Notes: a model not told the origin generated them from the sequence alone. Numbered from the stretch's first letter, positions 26,352 to 35,787 are shown. The stretch: 64,000 nucleotides of DNA from Flagellimonas pacifica (GCF_900215465.1 NZ_OBEH01000001.1:744001-808000), one strand, 5' to 3'. A program made the numbers and translations.

Positions 26352-26381
26352 AAAAAAGCCCCAATTGAATATTGAGGCTTT
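26352..26381 (-). terminator. Rho-independent terminator after the OmpA-family gene
   Basis: Read on the minus strand: an 11-bp stem AAAGCCTCAAT / ATTGGGGCTTT (one mismatch), 5-nt loop, followed by a T-run. It begins 21 nt after the OmpA-family stop. Confidence 0.75.
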
Positions 26382-26402
26382 ACGTATAGGTTGGTTTAAA
26401 AG

Positions 26403-28460
26403 CTACATTTCTACAATAATGAATTCCGAACGCCTATTTTCCTGATGCTTGTTTCTAGGGCATCTTTTCCTGTCCGTGCAATCATTCAGCAACCGCTCTT
26501 CTCCATAACCCATGGCGCTTTCAATTCTTGAGGCATCAATACCTTTTGATATAATGTAATCCCGAGTGGATTTGGCACGCTTATCTGAAAGGTATTTGTT
26601 ATATGCCTTTTTACCAATGGCGTCGGTATGGGATTCAATTTTGATGACCATATCCGGGTATTCGTTCATTACTGCTACAAGTTTATCAAGTTCTGTTGCT
26701 GCTTGTTGTTTAATATTGAACCTGTCAAAATCAAAATAAATAGTTTCTGTCTCCAATGTTAGGATACCTTTTTCTTCCACAATAATCTCTTCAAGTGGTT
26801 TTAGGGATTGGGCAAGAGTTACGTTTATGTTGTTTTTGGTCGTGATTGTTTCACTTTTCTCAAAGTAACCTTTCTTCACAGTTTTTACCGTGTATTTGGT
26901 TAGTGGTTTAAGGTTTTTAAAGATGAAACCACCATCCTCTTCCGTTCTGGTCTCTGCAACACGGACATTGTCCTTATCAAACAAAACTATATTGGCATCA
27001 ACAATGGCCTCACCGGTAACCTCGTCTTCTATATCCCCTGAAATTGCATTAAGGTTTAGAAGATGTTTAAAGGAATAAATATCATCATCTCCCTTTCCTC
27101 CTTTTCTATTGGAAGCGAAATAGCCTTTTTCACCTTTTTCGTCAATGATATAGGAGAAATCGTCCCTATTACTATTAATAGGTTCGCCTAAATTGATTCC
27201 AACGCTGAAAAGATCATCCACATAATCTGATTTATAAATATCCAGACCACCCATACCCATGTTCCTATTTGAAGAGAAGTACAAGGCATTCTCGGTTATA
27301 TATGGAAACATTTCTTTTTTATCGGTGTTTACCGTTCTTCCCAAATTTTTGGGTTTGGAAAAACTGCCATTTTCCAAAATATCAACCATATAAACATCGG
27401 TTGAGCCATATCCGCCGGGCCTGTCTGAAACAAAATATAATTTTTTGCCATCCGGACTAACCGAGGGGTGCCCGGTGGAATAATCTTCACTATTAAATGA
27501 AACTTCCACTGCCTTGGTCCACTCACCATCAATTAACTTAGACTGGTATATTTTAAGGTGATTGATTCCATTTTTCCCTCGTTTTAGTTTTTTCCCATAA
27601 TTGTTCCGGGTAAAATATATGGTTTTTTGATCTGGAGAGAACGCCACTGAGGCTTCATGATATTTTGTGTTGATTTCCTTTGAGAATTTTTTGGCACTAG
27701 TTAAATCACCTTCCTCATTATCTGCTTTGGCCACATATAGATCTAAAAAAGGTTGGTTGTTCCATCTGTATCTACGCGTAGTAAGAAATGATGAATCATG
27801 TGCGGATGCAAAAACAACCTCAGATTCATTGTGGAACATAGGAGAAAAGTCAGAATATTTTGAGTTTATCGCCATATTCTTGATTTCAACCAAAGTTGGA
27901 GTACTGGAGGCCGTATTGTCTTTTGCGAGCTCTTGAAGTGGTTGGTTTCTTTTTTGTCGAAATAGCTTAGTAAGTTTGGCTGCTCTTCTGTATCGTCCAG
28001 TTCCTTTTAAACTATGGGCATATTTGAAGAATTTTTCTTCCGTTATTTGGTCTTTAAAAGTTTCATAAAGCTCATGGTACCATTTATATGACCTTTCTAG
28101 ATTACCACTGTAGTAATGGGAATCCCCTGCATTTGAAAGAAGATTAAATGTGTGCTTGGCCTCACTCTTTTCTAGTACAACGTCATAAATCTTGGCTGCT
28201 TCGGCATACCACATTTTATCAAAATACTCATCTGCTTTTTTTATCAGTTTTTCAGTGATGCCTTTTTTTCGCATGAACTTGGTCAATTCCCTCTTGTTCA
28301 GACTTTCTATTTTTTTTGAATAAACGAATTGCTCTGTTGACACAGGGGTATCTTGGAGGGTTGTTGCCAGCTCTTTGTCTTCAAACTGCAATAGGGATAC
28401 CTCCTGAGATCTAAGTCCAGGTGCAAGGATTAAAAATATAAGTAGAATCAGTTTCTTCAT
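26403..28460 (-). CDS. OmpA-family protein with TPR, PD40 propeller and CRD domains (PorE-like architecture)
   Basis: 685 aa from the ATG at 28460 (MKKLILLIFLILAPGLRSQ, a clean signal peptide). The frame continues 18 codons upstream, but those would precede the signal. Order of domains: a TPR-like helical part (~60-165, EAAKIYDVVLEKSEAKHTF); PD40/WD40-like beta-propeller repeats (~200-460) with FSPDQKTIYFTRNNYG, SPDGKKLYFVSDRPGGYG, YFSSNRNMGMGGLDIY and YFASNRKGGKGDDDIYSF; a carboxypeptidase-regulatory-like domain (ISGDIEDEVTGEAIVDANIV); and a C-terminal OmpA domain binding peptidoglycan (IYFDFDRFNI, then IESHTDAIGKKAYNKYLSDK). This order is that of PorE, which links the type IX system to the cell wall. 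No PorP-like gene is adjacent. Orthology to PorE is inferred. Confidence 0.88.
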   Translation of the reverse strand: MKKLILLIFLILAPGLRSQEVSLLQFEDKELATTLQDTPVSTEQFVYSKKIESLNKRELTKFMRKKGITEKLIKKADEYFDKMWYAEAAKIYDVVLEKSEAKHTFNLLSNAGDSHYYSGNLERSYKWYHELYETFKDQITEEKFFKYAHSLKGTGRYRRAAKLTKLFRQKRNQPLQELAKDNTASSTPTLVEIKNMAINSKYSDFSPMFHNESEVVFASAHDSSFLTTRRYRWNNQPFLDLYVAKADNEEGDLTSAKKFSKEINTKYHEASVAFSPDQKTIYFTRNNYGKKLKRGKNGINHLKIYQSKLIDGEWTKAVEVSFNSEDYSTGHPSVSPDGKKLYFVSDRPGGYGSTDVYMVDILENGSFSKPKNLGRTVNTDKKEMFPYITENALYFSSNRNMGMGGLDIYKSDYVDDLFSVGINLGEPINSNRDDFSYIIDEKGEKGYFASNRKGGKGDDDIYSFKHLLNLNAISGDIEDEVTGEAIVDANIVLFDKDNVRVAETRTEEDGGFIFKNLKPLTKYTVKTVKKGYFEKSETITTKNNINVTLAQSLKPLEEIIVEEKGILTLETETIYFDFDRFNIKQQAATELDKLVAVMNEYPDMVIKIESHTDAIGKKAYNKYLSDKRAKSTRDYIISKGIDASRIESAMGYGEERLLNDCTDRKRCPRNKHQENRRSEFIIVEM

Positions 28461-28688
28461 AATCACTTCGTCAGCACAAATGAGCGTCAGGTGATCAATT
28501 TGCATGCCAAGCAAATACTTAGCATAAGTTTCAAACGCTAAAATAGAATAAGGCAGTAGCGTTTATAACTTTTTGTTGTGAAAGGGGGAATTTATGGCGT
28601 GTATGCAACAAAAATGTGGTTCTTCATCGACAAACCCTTTAAATACAAGGATTCGACAAGTAGGAAAAATCAGTATAAAAAAATAGAA

Positions 28689-28883
28689 TTAAGAGTCTGA
28701 CTCTTTGCCGCTTTCTAGTTTTTCGTCTTCTTTTGAAGCATCTTTAAATTCTTTGATTCCGCTGCCAAGACCACGCATAAGCTCTGGGATTTTTTTACCT
28801 CCAAAAAGTAAAAGTACTATCACCACGATAAGTGCAATCTGCCAAGGACCAACTAGACCAAGAAAAAAAGTTTGAGCAATCAT
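28689..28883 (-). CDS. tatA: Sec-independent protein translocase TatA
   Basis: 64 aa. One membrane helix ([20 protein letters not shown]) is followed by the amphipathic helix hallmark [20 protein letters not shown] and a charged tail. TatA forms the pore-like component of the twin-arginine pathway exporting folded proteins; TatC is not in the window. The FGxKKxPEL motif distinguishes TatA/E from TatB. Divergent from the M23 peptidase gene. A TACCTTTC sequence upstream resembles a -7 box with one mismatch. Confidence 0.93.
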   Translation of the reverse strand: MIAQTFFLGLVGPWQIALIVVIVLLLFGGKKIPELMRGLGSGIKEFKDASKEDEKLESGKESDS

Positions 28884-29038
28884 AACATCAACGCCTTTAA
28901 ATGAAAGGTAAAATTACTAAAAAGAACGGTAATGCTCTATGCCATTAACGAAAATTAGTATTTGAAATTGTTTTTGATAGTATTTTTGAGAGCCCTTATA
29001 TTTTAAAAAGCTTAACAGCTAAAATGAAAATCTAAGGT

Positions 29039-29046
29039 TATATTTG
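29039..29046 (+). promoter_or_regulatory. Candidate -7 box for the M23 peptidase gene (TATATTTG)
   Basis: Exact TAnnTTTG match ending 6 nt before the ATG at 29053. It overlaps the alternative TTG start at 29044, which is therefore unlikely to be used. Confidence 0.55.
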
Positions 29047-29052
29047 TCCATT

Positions 29053-29922
29053 ATGGCTAAGGACAGGAAGAAGAGAAAAGAGATAAAGCGTAAGCTGTTG
29101 CATAAGTACCGCTTGGTTATTTTGAACGAAAACACCTTTGAAGAAAAGATTTCGTTTAAGCTAAGTAGGCTTAATGTATTTGTTACCGGAACACTGTTTA
29201 TCATTGCTTTGATAGGCCTTACAACACTTCTTATTGCTTTTACTCCCTTAAGGGAATACATACCAGGCTATTCTTCTACGCGATTAAAAAGGCAGGCCAC
29301 AGAGTTGACCTATAAAACTGATTCTTTAGTGACAGTTCTAAATTATACCAATAGGTATTTAGATAATGTAAGATTGGTACTGCGTGGAGATATTGAAAAC
29401 AACGAAGTAAATAGGGATTCGCTCTTTGAAAAATATAAACTTGATCCTTCCACAGTGGATTTGACACCTATTCGTGAGGATTTGTTGTTGCGGGAAGAGG
29501 TAGAGTTGGAAGACAAGTACAATTTGTTTGAAAGGAATGTTGAGAATGTTGGAGCTTTGCTTTTTTCTCCTTGTAGTGGAACGTTGTCCCAAACTTTTGA
29601 CCCCAAGACCAAACATTTTGCTGTTGATGTGGTTGCGCCAAAGGATTCACCCGTAAAATCCATTGCGGATGGAACCGTACTTTTTGCGGAATGGACCTCA
29701 GCAACGGGCTACGTTATCATTATAAAACACCAGGATGATCTCACTTCGGTATATAAGCATAATGGCTCTTTGAGCAAATCACAAGGAGAATTGGTAAAAG
29801 CGGGTGAGGTAATTGCATCCATTGGCAATACAGGTGAACTTACTACCGGCCCACACTTACATTTTGAGCTCTGGAAAAACGGAAAACCCGTGAATCCTTT
29901 AAATTACATTGATTTTAAATAA
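29053..29922 (+). CDS. M23 family metallopeptidase (LytM/peptidoglycan endopeptidase)
   Basis: 289 aa from the ATG at 29053. A basic cytoplasmic N-terminus (MAKDRKKRKEIKRKLLHKYR) is followed by a membrane helix (VFVTGTLFIIALIGLTTLLIAF), a coiled-coil/linker region (residues ~75-165), and a LytM domain with the zinc ligands in KHFAVDVVAP (HxxxD) and GPHLHFELW (HxH). It cleaves peptide cross-links in peptidoglycan, or activates amidases if degenerate; the zinc ligands are intact here. The stop overlaps the start of the GH3 gene by one base (TAATG), so the two are translationally coupled. The TATATTTG box 6 nt upstream implies an almost leaderless transcript. Confidence 0.9.
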   Translation: MAKDRKKRKEIKRKLLHKYRLVILNENTFEEKISFKLSRLNVFVTGTLFIIALIGLTTLLIAFTPLREYIPGYSSTRLKRQATELTYKTDSLVTVLNYTNRYLDNVRLVLRGDIENNEVNRDSLFEKYKLDPSTVDLTPIREDLLLREEVELEDKYNLFERNVENVGALLFSPCSGTLSQTFDPKTKHFAVDVVAPKDSPVKSIADGTVLFAEWTSATGYVIIIKHQDDLTSVYKHNGSLSKSQGELVKAGEVIASIGNTGELTTGPHLHFELWKNGKPVNPLNYIDFK

Positions 29923-31421
29923 TGTCGTTAAAAGCATTTGCAGCAAAAATTTTTGCCAAGAATATTGTCAGAAAAACTGCTAAATGGATAAATGATCCAA
30001 TAACTACCCAACAAAAGGTCTTTGAGGAGCTTGTTTCTACAGCAAAAAACACCCAATTTGGCAGGGATCATAATTTTGTCAACATTGAAAACCACACTGA
30101 CTTCATAAAAAATGTGCCCATTAGGGATTATGAAGAACTCAAAAACTACGTTCAAAAAATTATAGCCGGTGAGCGCAATGTTTTGTGGCCAGAAAAGCCC
30201 ATATATTTTGCAAAGACATCAGGGACAACCTCAGGGGCAAAATTTATTCCCATTACCCAAGAATCCATCAAACATCAAGTTGAGGCCTCAAGGAATGCCA
30301 TTTTGACCTATATACATGAAACAGGTAACACGGGTTTTGTGGATGGAAGGATGATTTTTCTTCAAGGAAGCCCGATTTTAGAAGAAAAAGGAGGCATAAA
30401 ATATGGTAGACTTTCTGGAATTTCTGCTCACTATGTTCCAAACTATCTACAAAAGAATAGATTACCTAGTTGGAAAACCAATTGTATTGAAGATTGGGAA
30501 ACTAAAGTTGACAAAATCATAGAGGAAACCGAAAATGAGAACATGACCGTGATAGCAGGGATTCCATCTTGGGTGCAGATGTATTTTGAAAAGCTGAACG
30601 CAAAAACCAACAAAAAAGTTGGTGAACTTTTCAAAAACTTCGACCTTTTTATCTATGGAGGGGTCAACTATGAGCCATACCGGGCCAAATTTGAGAGTTT
30701 AATCGGTAGAAAAGTTGACAGCATTGAACTTTTCCCGGCAAGTGAAGGTTTTTTTGCCTATCAAGATTCTCAAACCAAAGAAGGAATGCTATTACTTTTA
30801 AATTCTGGAATTTTTTATGAATTTGTAAAGGCGGATGAATTTTTTGAAGAAAACCCCAAACGATATGCTATAGCCGATGTTGTGCTTGGTGTAGACTATG
30901 CCATGATTATTTCCACAAATGCTGGATTATGGGGGTATAACGTAGGGGATACCGTTCGGTTTGTTTCTCTGAAGCCCTATCGTGTAGTGGTCTCGGGTAG
31001 AATAAAGCATTTTATCTCAGCTTTTGGGGAACATGTTATAGCCAAAGAGGTAGAAGAGGCTATAAAAATTGCAATTCAACAAACAGATGCACTTGTGAAC
31101 GAGTTTACAGTGGCGCCTCAAACTTCACCTGAAAACGAGGAACTCCCATACCATGAATGGCTTATTGAGTTTGAAAAACCTCCAACTGACCTTACGAAGT
31201 TTTCCAGTATTATGGAAATGAGTATGCAAAAACAAAACAGCTATTATTTCGATTTGATTGCTGGCAACATTCTTCAACCACTTAAAATTAGTCAAATTCG
31301 TCAAGGAGGATTTCAAGATTATATGAAGACTATTGGAAAACTTGGCGGACAGAACAAAGTGCAGCGACTTTCCAATGACCGCAAAGTTGCTGAAGGATTG
31401 ACTCCCTTTAAAATTAGATAA
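29922..31421 (+). CDS. GH3 auxin-responsive promoter family (acyl-adenylate-forming) protein
   Basis: 499 aa, the whole GH3 domain. Motifs: the phosphate-binding loop FAKTSGTTSGAKFIPIT near residue 90, NYEPYRAKFESLIGRKVDSIE, ELFPASEGFFAYQD and GYNVGDTVRFVSLKPYRVVV, then FGEHVIAKEVEEAI in the C-terminal lobe. Plant GH3 enzymes adenylate carboxylic acids and join them to amino acids. The bacterial relatives have no established substrate. Coupled by a one-base overlap to the M23 peptidase gene, a pairing I remember from other flavobacteria, which hints at a role linked to the envelope but does not prove it. Confidence 0.88.
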   Translation: MSLKAFAAKIFAKNIVRKTAKWINDPITTQQKVFEELVSTAKNTQFGRDHNFVNIENHTDFIKNVPIRDYEELKNYVQKIIAGERNVLWPEKPIYFAKTSGTTSGAKFIPITQESIKHQVEASRNAILTYIHETGNTGFVDGRMIFLQGSPILEEKGGIKYGRLSGISAHYVPNYLQKNRLPSWKTNCIEDWETKVDKIIEETENENMTVIAGIPSWVQMYFEKLNAKTNKKVGELFKNFDLFIYGGVNYEPYRAKFESLIGRKVDSIELFPASEGFFAYQDSQTKEGMLLLLNSGIFYEFVKADEFFEENPKRYAIADVVLGVDYAMIISTNAGLWGYNVGDTVRFVSLKPYRVVVSGRIKHFISAFGEHVIAKEVEEAIKIAIQQTDALVNEFTVAPQTSPENEELPYHEWLIEFEKPPTDLTKFSSIMEMSMQKQNSYYFDLIAGNILQPLKISQIRQGGFQDYMKTIGKLGGQNKVQRLSNDRKVAEGLTPFKIR

Positions 31422-31454
31422 CAAGGAACAGTTCTTCTTTCGTAGGAAAACATG

Positions 31455-31462
31455 TATTTTTG
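31455..31462 (+). promoter_or_regulatory. Candidate -7 box (TATTTTTG) before the 561-aa unknown gene
   Basis: Exact TAnnTTTG match ending 9 nt before the ATG at 31472. It is upstream of the whole polysaccharide gene series and could be its first promoter. Confidence 0.5.
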
Positions 31463-31471
31463 CCAGAACGT

Positions 31472-33160
31472 ATGATGGCAACCAAAGTTAAACAAACTAC
31501 CCGGGCACAAGAATCTACCAACGCCATTGAGCGGTTGTACATTACTATGCGACACCTACTTAACCGCGGTTTTTATAAGCCCTCCGGAGTTTCTGGGAAT
31601 GCACTGCGCAATGCACTCTTATTATTAAGACCAGAAATTTATGGTTCTGTAGCTGAGGAGAAAGCTGAACTTAGCGGATTAATTTATGTGTTGGAACGTC
31701 TGCCTGAAGGTATTGAAGAATGCAGGTTTATCAATCTTACTTCGGATGAAGGATTTTCCAAGTCACATTTAAAGGCCATAGTTCCACCTAAGCGAAGGAG
31801 GAATTGTTATCGTATTGATGATGAGCAAATGAATATTGAGATAACTCGTGGCCGTAGTGATATCTATGATATTCTTACCCATCTCACCTTCTTGTTTATC
31901 GAATCGGGCAAAATATGTAAACGTGTGCTGGTTGAGGATGGGGCAGCCACCATCCGTGATTGGGATAAATTGGAAGCTTTTGTTCAAAGTGCGGAAAAAG
32001 AAGAATCCGAAAGGGAAATAGCCTTGATTCATGCCGCCAATATTTTGGGAAGGACTTTTGATGAAGTTGTTGAAATCCTTAATCAACTTAAAACGCCTGA
32101 AGACCCTGATCGTTTTTTAAATGTTATCTATTGGTTGGGCAAACTGGCCATAGAAGAAGAGACCACAGGAAACAAACGCACCATAACCTTTAGTCCATTA
32201 CTCCGAGAAAGATTGGGACACCACATACATGGAGAGCGATGGGCAAATAAAGTAAAACAAACACTTAGCAAACACCAATTATTACATAGGCCCATTCATA
32301 TTATTAGTGCAAATATGCACAGTGTTATGAATTCTTTGTTTGCGAAAAAAGTACTGACCAAGGAATTTCCAGATTCCAAATCCTTGGATATTTACGAGGC
32401 TTTGAGCTCATCAAAAAATAAAACACTGCGAAAAAAAGTAATAGCAGCTGGAGAGAAGAACGGGATGATTTTTATAGATGATGCATCCGGCGCAAACATT
32501 GATGTTCAGATTTTTGATTCTGCCAAGTTTGGAAAGGACACTTGCTGTTATCCACTTCCCAAAGACATTTCTGAGGATGAAAAACCAGTTATCTTTGTTA
32601 TGGACTACGCCTTTGGTGAACAGGCCTATGAAACCATAGATGAATTGCTAAAGCCTATTGAAGAAGATGGTCAAAAACAATTTTTGAATGTAGATTCTAT
32701 ATCCATAATGGGTAAAGCAGGTATTTTGGAAGGAGGGAAAGGAGATTTGATGATACCTTCAGCACATATTTTTGAAGGAACGGCCGATAATTATCCTTTT
32801 ACAAATGAGTTATGTGCTTCGGATTTTGAAGGCCAAGGATTGAAAGTTTTGGAAGGTACTATGGTTACTGTTTTGGGAACATCGCTTCAGAATAGGGACA
32901 TATTGAAATTTTTCCATGAGTCTACCTGGAATGTTATTGGGCTGGAAATGGAAGGAGTACATTACCAAAAAGCGATTCAGTCTGCATCAAAAATCAGGAA
33001 AAGCACCAAAAAGGATGTAAAAGTAAGGTACGCTTATTACGCTTCAGATAATCCATTGGAAACAGGAAGTACATTGGCATCTGGAGGTTTGGGCACAACA
33101 GGAGTAAAACCCACATATTTGATTACAGATAGGATTTTAAAACAAATATTCAACATATAA
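31472..33160 (+). CDS. Conserved Bacteroidota protein of unknown function (DUF6909-like)
   Basis: 562 aa from the ATG at 31472, or 561 from the second ATG at 31475. The in-frame TTG at 31460 overlaps the -7 box and is rejected. No signal peptide or membrane helix, so cytoplasmic. The N-terminal half is helical (NAIERLYITMRHLLNRGFYK, EIALIHAANILGRTFDEVVEI). The C-terminal half is alpha/beta with glycine-rich turns and a phosphorylase-like look (FEGTADNYPFTNELC, WNVIGLEMEGVHYQKAI, YYASDNPLETGSTLASGG). GLEMEG recalls nucleoside-phosphorylase GMEMEA loops; I infer only a possible fold relation. The DUF number is from memory and not certain. It is separated by one base from the Wzz-like gene and so may be co-transcribed with the polysaccharide locus. 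Confidence 0.65.
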   Translation: MMATKVKQTTRAQESTNAIERLYITMRHLLNRGFYKPSGVSGNALRNALLLLRPEIYGSVAEEKAELSGLIYVLERLPEGIEECRFINLTSDEGFSKSHLKAIVPPKRRRNCYRIDDEQMNIEITRGRSDIYDILTHLTFLFIESGKICKRVLVEDGAATIRDWDKLEAFVQSAEKEESEREIALIHAANILGRTFDEVVEILNQLKTPEDPDRFLNVIYWLGKLAIEEETTGNKRTITFSPLLRERLGHHIHGERWANKVKQTLSKHQLLHRPIHIISANMHSVMNSLFAKKVLTKEFPDSKSLDIYEALSSSKNKTLRKKVIAAGEKNGMIFIDDASGANIDVQIFDSAKFGKDTCCYPLPKDISEDEKPVIFVMDYAFGEQAYETIDELLKPIEEDGQKQFLNVDSISIMGKAGILEGGKGDLMIPSAHIFEGTADNYPFTNELCASDFEGQGLKVLEGTMVTVLGTSLQNRDILKFFHESTWNVIGLEMEGVHYQKAIQSASKIRKSTKKDVKVRYAYYASDNPLETGSTLASGGLGTTGVKPTYLITDRILKQIFNI

Positions 33161-33161
33161 C

Positions 33162-34166
33162 ATGGCAGAGCAACCAGTAAATCAGAACACATCGGATGAA
33201 ATAGATTTGGGGCAGTTGTTTCAGATGATCGGAAGAGGATTCAACAAGATTGGCATTGTTTTCTTAAGGATATTCTTATACCTAAAGAAAAATGCTCTGA
33301 TCTTGGGGGGACTAATAATTGTTGGCTTCGGTATTGGATATGGCCTAAACAAGATTACCACAAAGAAGAAGAAAATAGAGGTTATCGTAAAACCTAACTT
33401 TGAAAGCAAGGACTATTTGTATGGAGCAGTGCAGGAGCTAGAGGGAAAGTTAAAAGGAAAGGACACAGTTTTTTTCCGTGGTTTGGGAATAAACTTAGAG
33501 GACTTAAAAAAGTTTGAGGTAGAAATAGCGCCAATGAAGGACAATGGCGGAAAGTCTAACCTTGAGGAAGACTTAAAATACCTTGAGTATATTGGAGATT
33601 TAAAAAATGATGGTCCCATCAAACAAGTTATTAAAAATGAAGTCCTATCAAGTAGTTTTGTAAACCATAAGATTGCTTTTTATTTTAAAAATGCATTGGA
33701 GGGAGAGAAGGCTGCACATATAATTATGGACTATATCAATGCAAACCCACAATTTAAAGAGCTTGGGAATATTTATACCAATAATGCAAAGGAACAGATT
33801 AAGGAAAACAAAATTTTGATTGATCAAATCGACAAGCTGGTTACAAATTATACAAAAGCCTTAGGAAACAAATCTAATGGGGTAGATGCGGATGGAACCG
33901 TTTTATTGGGGGGTGAGCAAGGACTTAACATACCAGCACTGCTATCTCAGAAAAAGAGCTTAGTAAAAAATAATGCCGAAGCAAAGATTGACCTTGAAGA
34001 AATGAAGGAAACCATAAAGATTTTGAATTTTGGCAAGCCACAGGAAATTGAGAAATCCTTTTTTGGCAAGTCCATTGTTTTGATTCCTTTGGTTTTGTTT
34101 TTATTGTTTTTTATCATTTCTGCCATTAGATACCTTAACAAGAAGGCCTCTGAGTTACCAACATAA
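33162..34166 (+). CDS. Wzz/chain-length-determinant-like inner-membrane protein
   Basis: 334 aa. A cytoplasmic N-terminus, a first membrane helix near residues 46-66 (ALILGGLIIVGFGIGYGLNK), a periplasmic region with a coiled coil (residues ~75-300), and a second helix close to the C-terminus (SIVLIPLVLFLLFFIISAI). This two-helix hairpin layout is that of polysaccharide co-polymerases, which set polymer length together with Wzy. It lacks the tyrosine-kinase domain of Wzc-type proteins. The sequence is divergent, and the call rests on topology plus position at the head of the polysaccharide genes. One base separates it from the upstream gene. Confidence 0.6.
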   Translation: MAEQPVNQNTSDEIDLGQLFQMIGRGFNKIGIVFLRIFLYLKKNALILGGLIIVGFGIGYGLNKITTKKKKIEVIVKPNFESKDYLYGAVQELEGKLKGKDTVFFRGLGINLEDLKKFEVEIAPMKDNGGKSNLEEDLKYLEYIGDLKNDGPIKQVIKNEVLSSSFVNHKIAFYFKNALEGEKAAHIIMDYINANPQFKELGNIYTNNAKEQIKENKILIDQIDKLVTNYTKALGNKSNGVDADGTVLLGGEQGLNIPALLSQKKSLVKNNAEAKIDLEEMKETIKILNFGKPQEIEKSFFGKSIVLIPLVLFLLFFIISAIRYLNKKASELPT

Positions 34167-34221
34167 TTTATTTTGAAACAAAAAGAAATAACAACAGCAC
34201 ATAGTCTAGTCTCTAAGGATA

Positions 34222-34440
34222 AAAAACTTAATGGTTTTTGGAATAAGACCGGAGACGATTAAAACGGCCCCATTAATAAGAGAATTATTAAAGTATCGGG
34301 AACATTTCGAGATAAAAGTATGAATTACAGGACTGGTAAGGGAAATGTTGAATCAAGTATTGGAGCTTTTCACAATTTAGCCAGAATACGATTTAGATTT
34401 GATGAAACCCAATCAGAAACTGTTCTGATTGAGGGTCAGA
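34222..34440 (+). pseudogene. wecB: Decayed 5' fragment of wecB (UDP-N-acetylglucosamine 2-epimerase)
   Basis: In one unchanged frame the sequence reads MVFGIRPETIKTAPLIREL, then LKYREHFEIKV, a TGA stop, ITGLVREMLNQVLELFTI, a TAG stop, PEYDLDLMKPNQKLF, another stop, and debris. This is the WecB N-terminus (FGTRPEAIKMAPL..., V-C-x-T-G-x-x-REMLDQVL, I-x-PDYDLDLMKP). The first stop replaces the expected Cys codon (TGT to TGA) and the second a Lys codon (AAG to TAG). The rest of the ~380-residue enzyme is missing. WecB makes the UDP-ManNAc that WecC, encoded next, oxidises; in intact loci the two are neighbours. The remainder of 34167-34560 shows nothing else. Confidence 0.85.
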
Positions 34441-34572
34441 TAAAGGGGAGATAATAACAGAAACATCAAAACCGCTGATGACTAAACATGAATGACTAAA
34501 AATGAGCAAGTTTCGCAATCCATATGAAAAAATATATGCAAATAACAGTAAATAATATTATTGAGCTTAGTA

Positions 34573-35787
34573 ATGAATAACAAACCAAAGGTGGTAATGT
34601 TGGGGTTAGGATACATTGGTCTGCCTACCGCTGCTTTAGTTGCACAAAACAAGATTCACGTACATGGTGTTGATATTAATCCGAATGTGGTTGAAACAAT
34701 TAATGCCGGCAAAATACATATTGTAGAGCCAGAATTGGATGAAGCGGTGGAAGCAGCAGTTAGAGAAGGATATTTAAAAGCAGACACTACTCCTTTGGAG
34801 GCAGATACATATCTTATAGTAGTGCCTACCCCTTTCAAGGATAAAAATGAACCAGATATTTCATTTGTGCAATCTGCCACTGAAGCAATTATCCCTTTGC
34901 TTAAGGAGGGAGATCTTTATATAATTGAGTCAACTTCTCCAATAGGAACTACAGAACGTATGATGGGCCTGATTTTTGAAAAGAGGCCAGATCTTAAAAA
35001 CAAAATTTATATTGCGTATTGCCCAGAAAGGGTATTGCCAGGGAATATTATGTACGAATTGGTAAATAACGATCGGGTAATCGGCGGTACAGATGTAACA
35101 TCTACAAACAAAGCGGTTGAATTCTATACGCAGTTCATAAAAGGAAAGCTCCACAGGACCAATGCTAGAACAGCAGAGATGTGCAAGTTGGTTGAAAATT
35201 CATCCAGAGATGTGCAGATTGCCTTTGCCAATGAATTGTCTTTGATTTGTGATAAAGCTGACATCAATGTTTGGGAACTCATTGAATTGGCGAACAAGCA
35301 TCCAAGAGTAAACATACTGCAACCAGGTTGCGGAGTTGGAGGTCATTGTATAGCGGTGGACCCCTATTTCATAGTTGCAGACTATCCACTGGAGTCAAAG
35401 ATTATTGGAGCGGCTAGAGAAATTAACAACTATAAATCTTTTTGGTGTGCGGAGAAAATAAAATCCACTAAAATGGAATTTCAGTTAAAGCATGGAAGAA
35501 AGCCTAGTATTGCCCTAATGGGACTGGCTTTTAAACCCAACATTGATGATTTAAGAGAATCTCCGGCAAAATATATCGTTCAAAAGGTTCTTCAAAACTC
35601 AAATGATGAAGAATATTTCATTGTTGAGCCCAACATTGAAGATCATAAAGTTTTCAAGTTGACAGATTATAAACAAGCTGCCCAAAAAGCTGACATATTG
35701 GTTTATCTAGTAGCACATAATGAATTTATGACCATAAAGAAAAATGACAAAAAGGTCGTTTTGGATTTCTGTGGGATAATCAAATGA
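34573..35787 (+). CDS. wecC: UDP-N-acetyl-D-mannosamine dehydrogenase (nucleotide-sugar dehydrogenase)
   Basis: 404 aa from the ATG at 34573; an in-frame TTG four codons upstream is less likely. It oxidises UDP-ManNAc to UDP-ManNAcA with NAD+. The Rossmann start is KVVMLGLGYIGLPTAALVA; the substrate-domain signature is EMCKLVENSSRDVQIAFANE; the catalytic Cys lies in QPGCGVGGHCIAVDPYF; the C-terminal domain has LMGLAFKPNIDDLRESP. The sequence is closer to WecC than to UDP-glucose dehydrogenases, judged by PGCGVGGHCIAVDP and general layout. Directly upstream lies the wecB fragment, so the enzyme must get its substrate from an epimerase encoded elsewhere. The stop overlaps the next gene (ATGA). 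Confidence 0.9.
   Translation: MNNKPKVVMLGLGYIGLPTAALVAQNKIHVHGVDINPNVVETINAGKIHIVEPELDEAVEAAVREGYLKADTTPLEADTYLIVVPTPFKDKNEPDISFVQSATEAIIPLLKEGDLYIIESTSPIGTTERMMGLIFEKRPDLKNKIYIAYCPERVLPGNIMYELVNNDRVIGGTDVTSTNKAVEFYTQFIKGKLHRTNARTAEMCKLVENSSRDVQIAFANELSLICDKADINVWELIELANKHPRVNILQPGCGVGGHCIAVDPYFIVADYPLESKIIGAAREINNYKSFWCAEKIKSTKMEFQLKHGRKPSIALMGLAFKPNIDDLRESPAKYIVQKVLQNSNDEEYFIVEPNIEDHKVFKLTDYKQAAQKADILVYLVAHNEFMTIKKNDKKVVLDFCGIIK

Noticed and set aside
28461..28514. 18-codon extension before the OmpA-family signal peptide
   Set aside because: It would bury the signal peptide; the ATG at 28460 gives a standard one.
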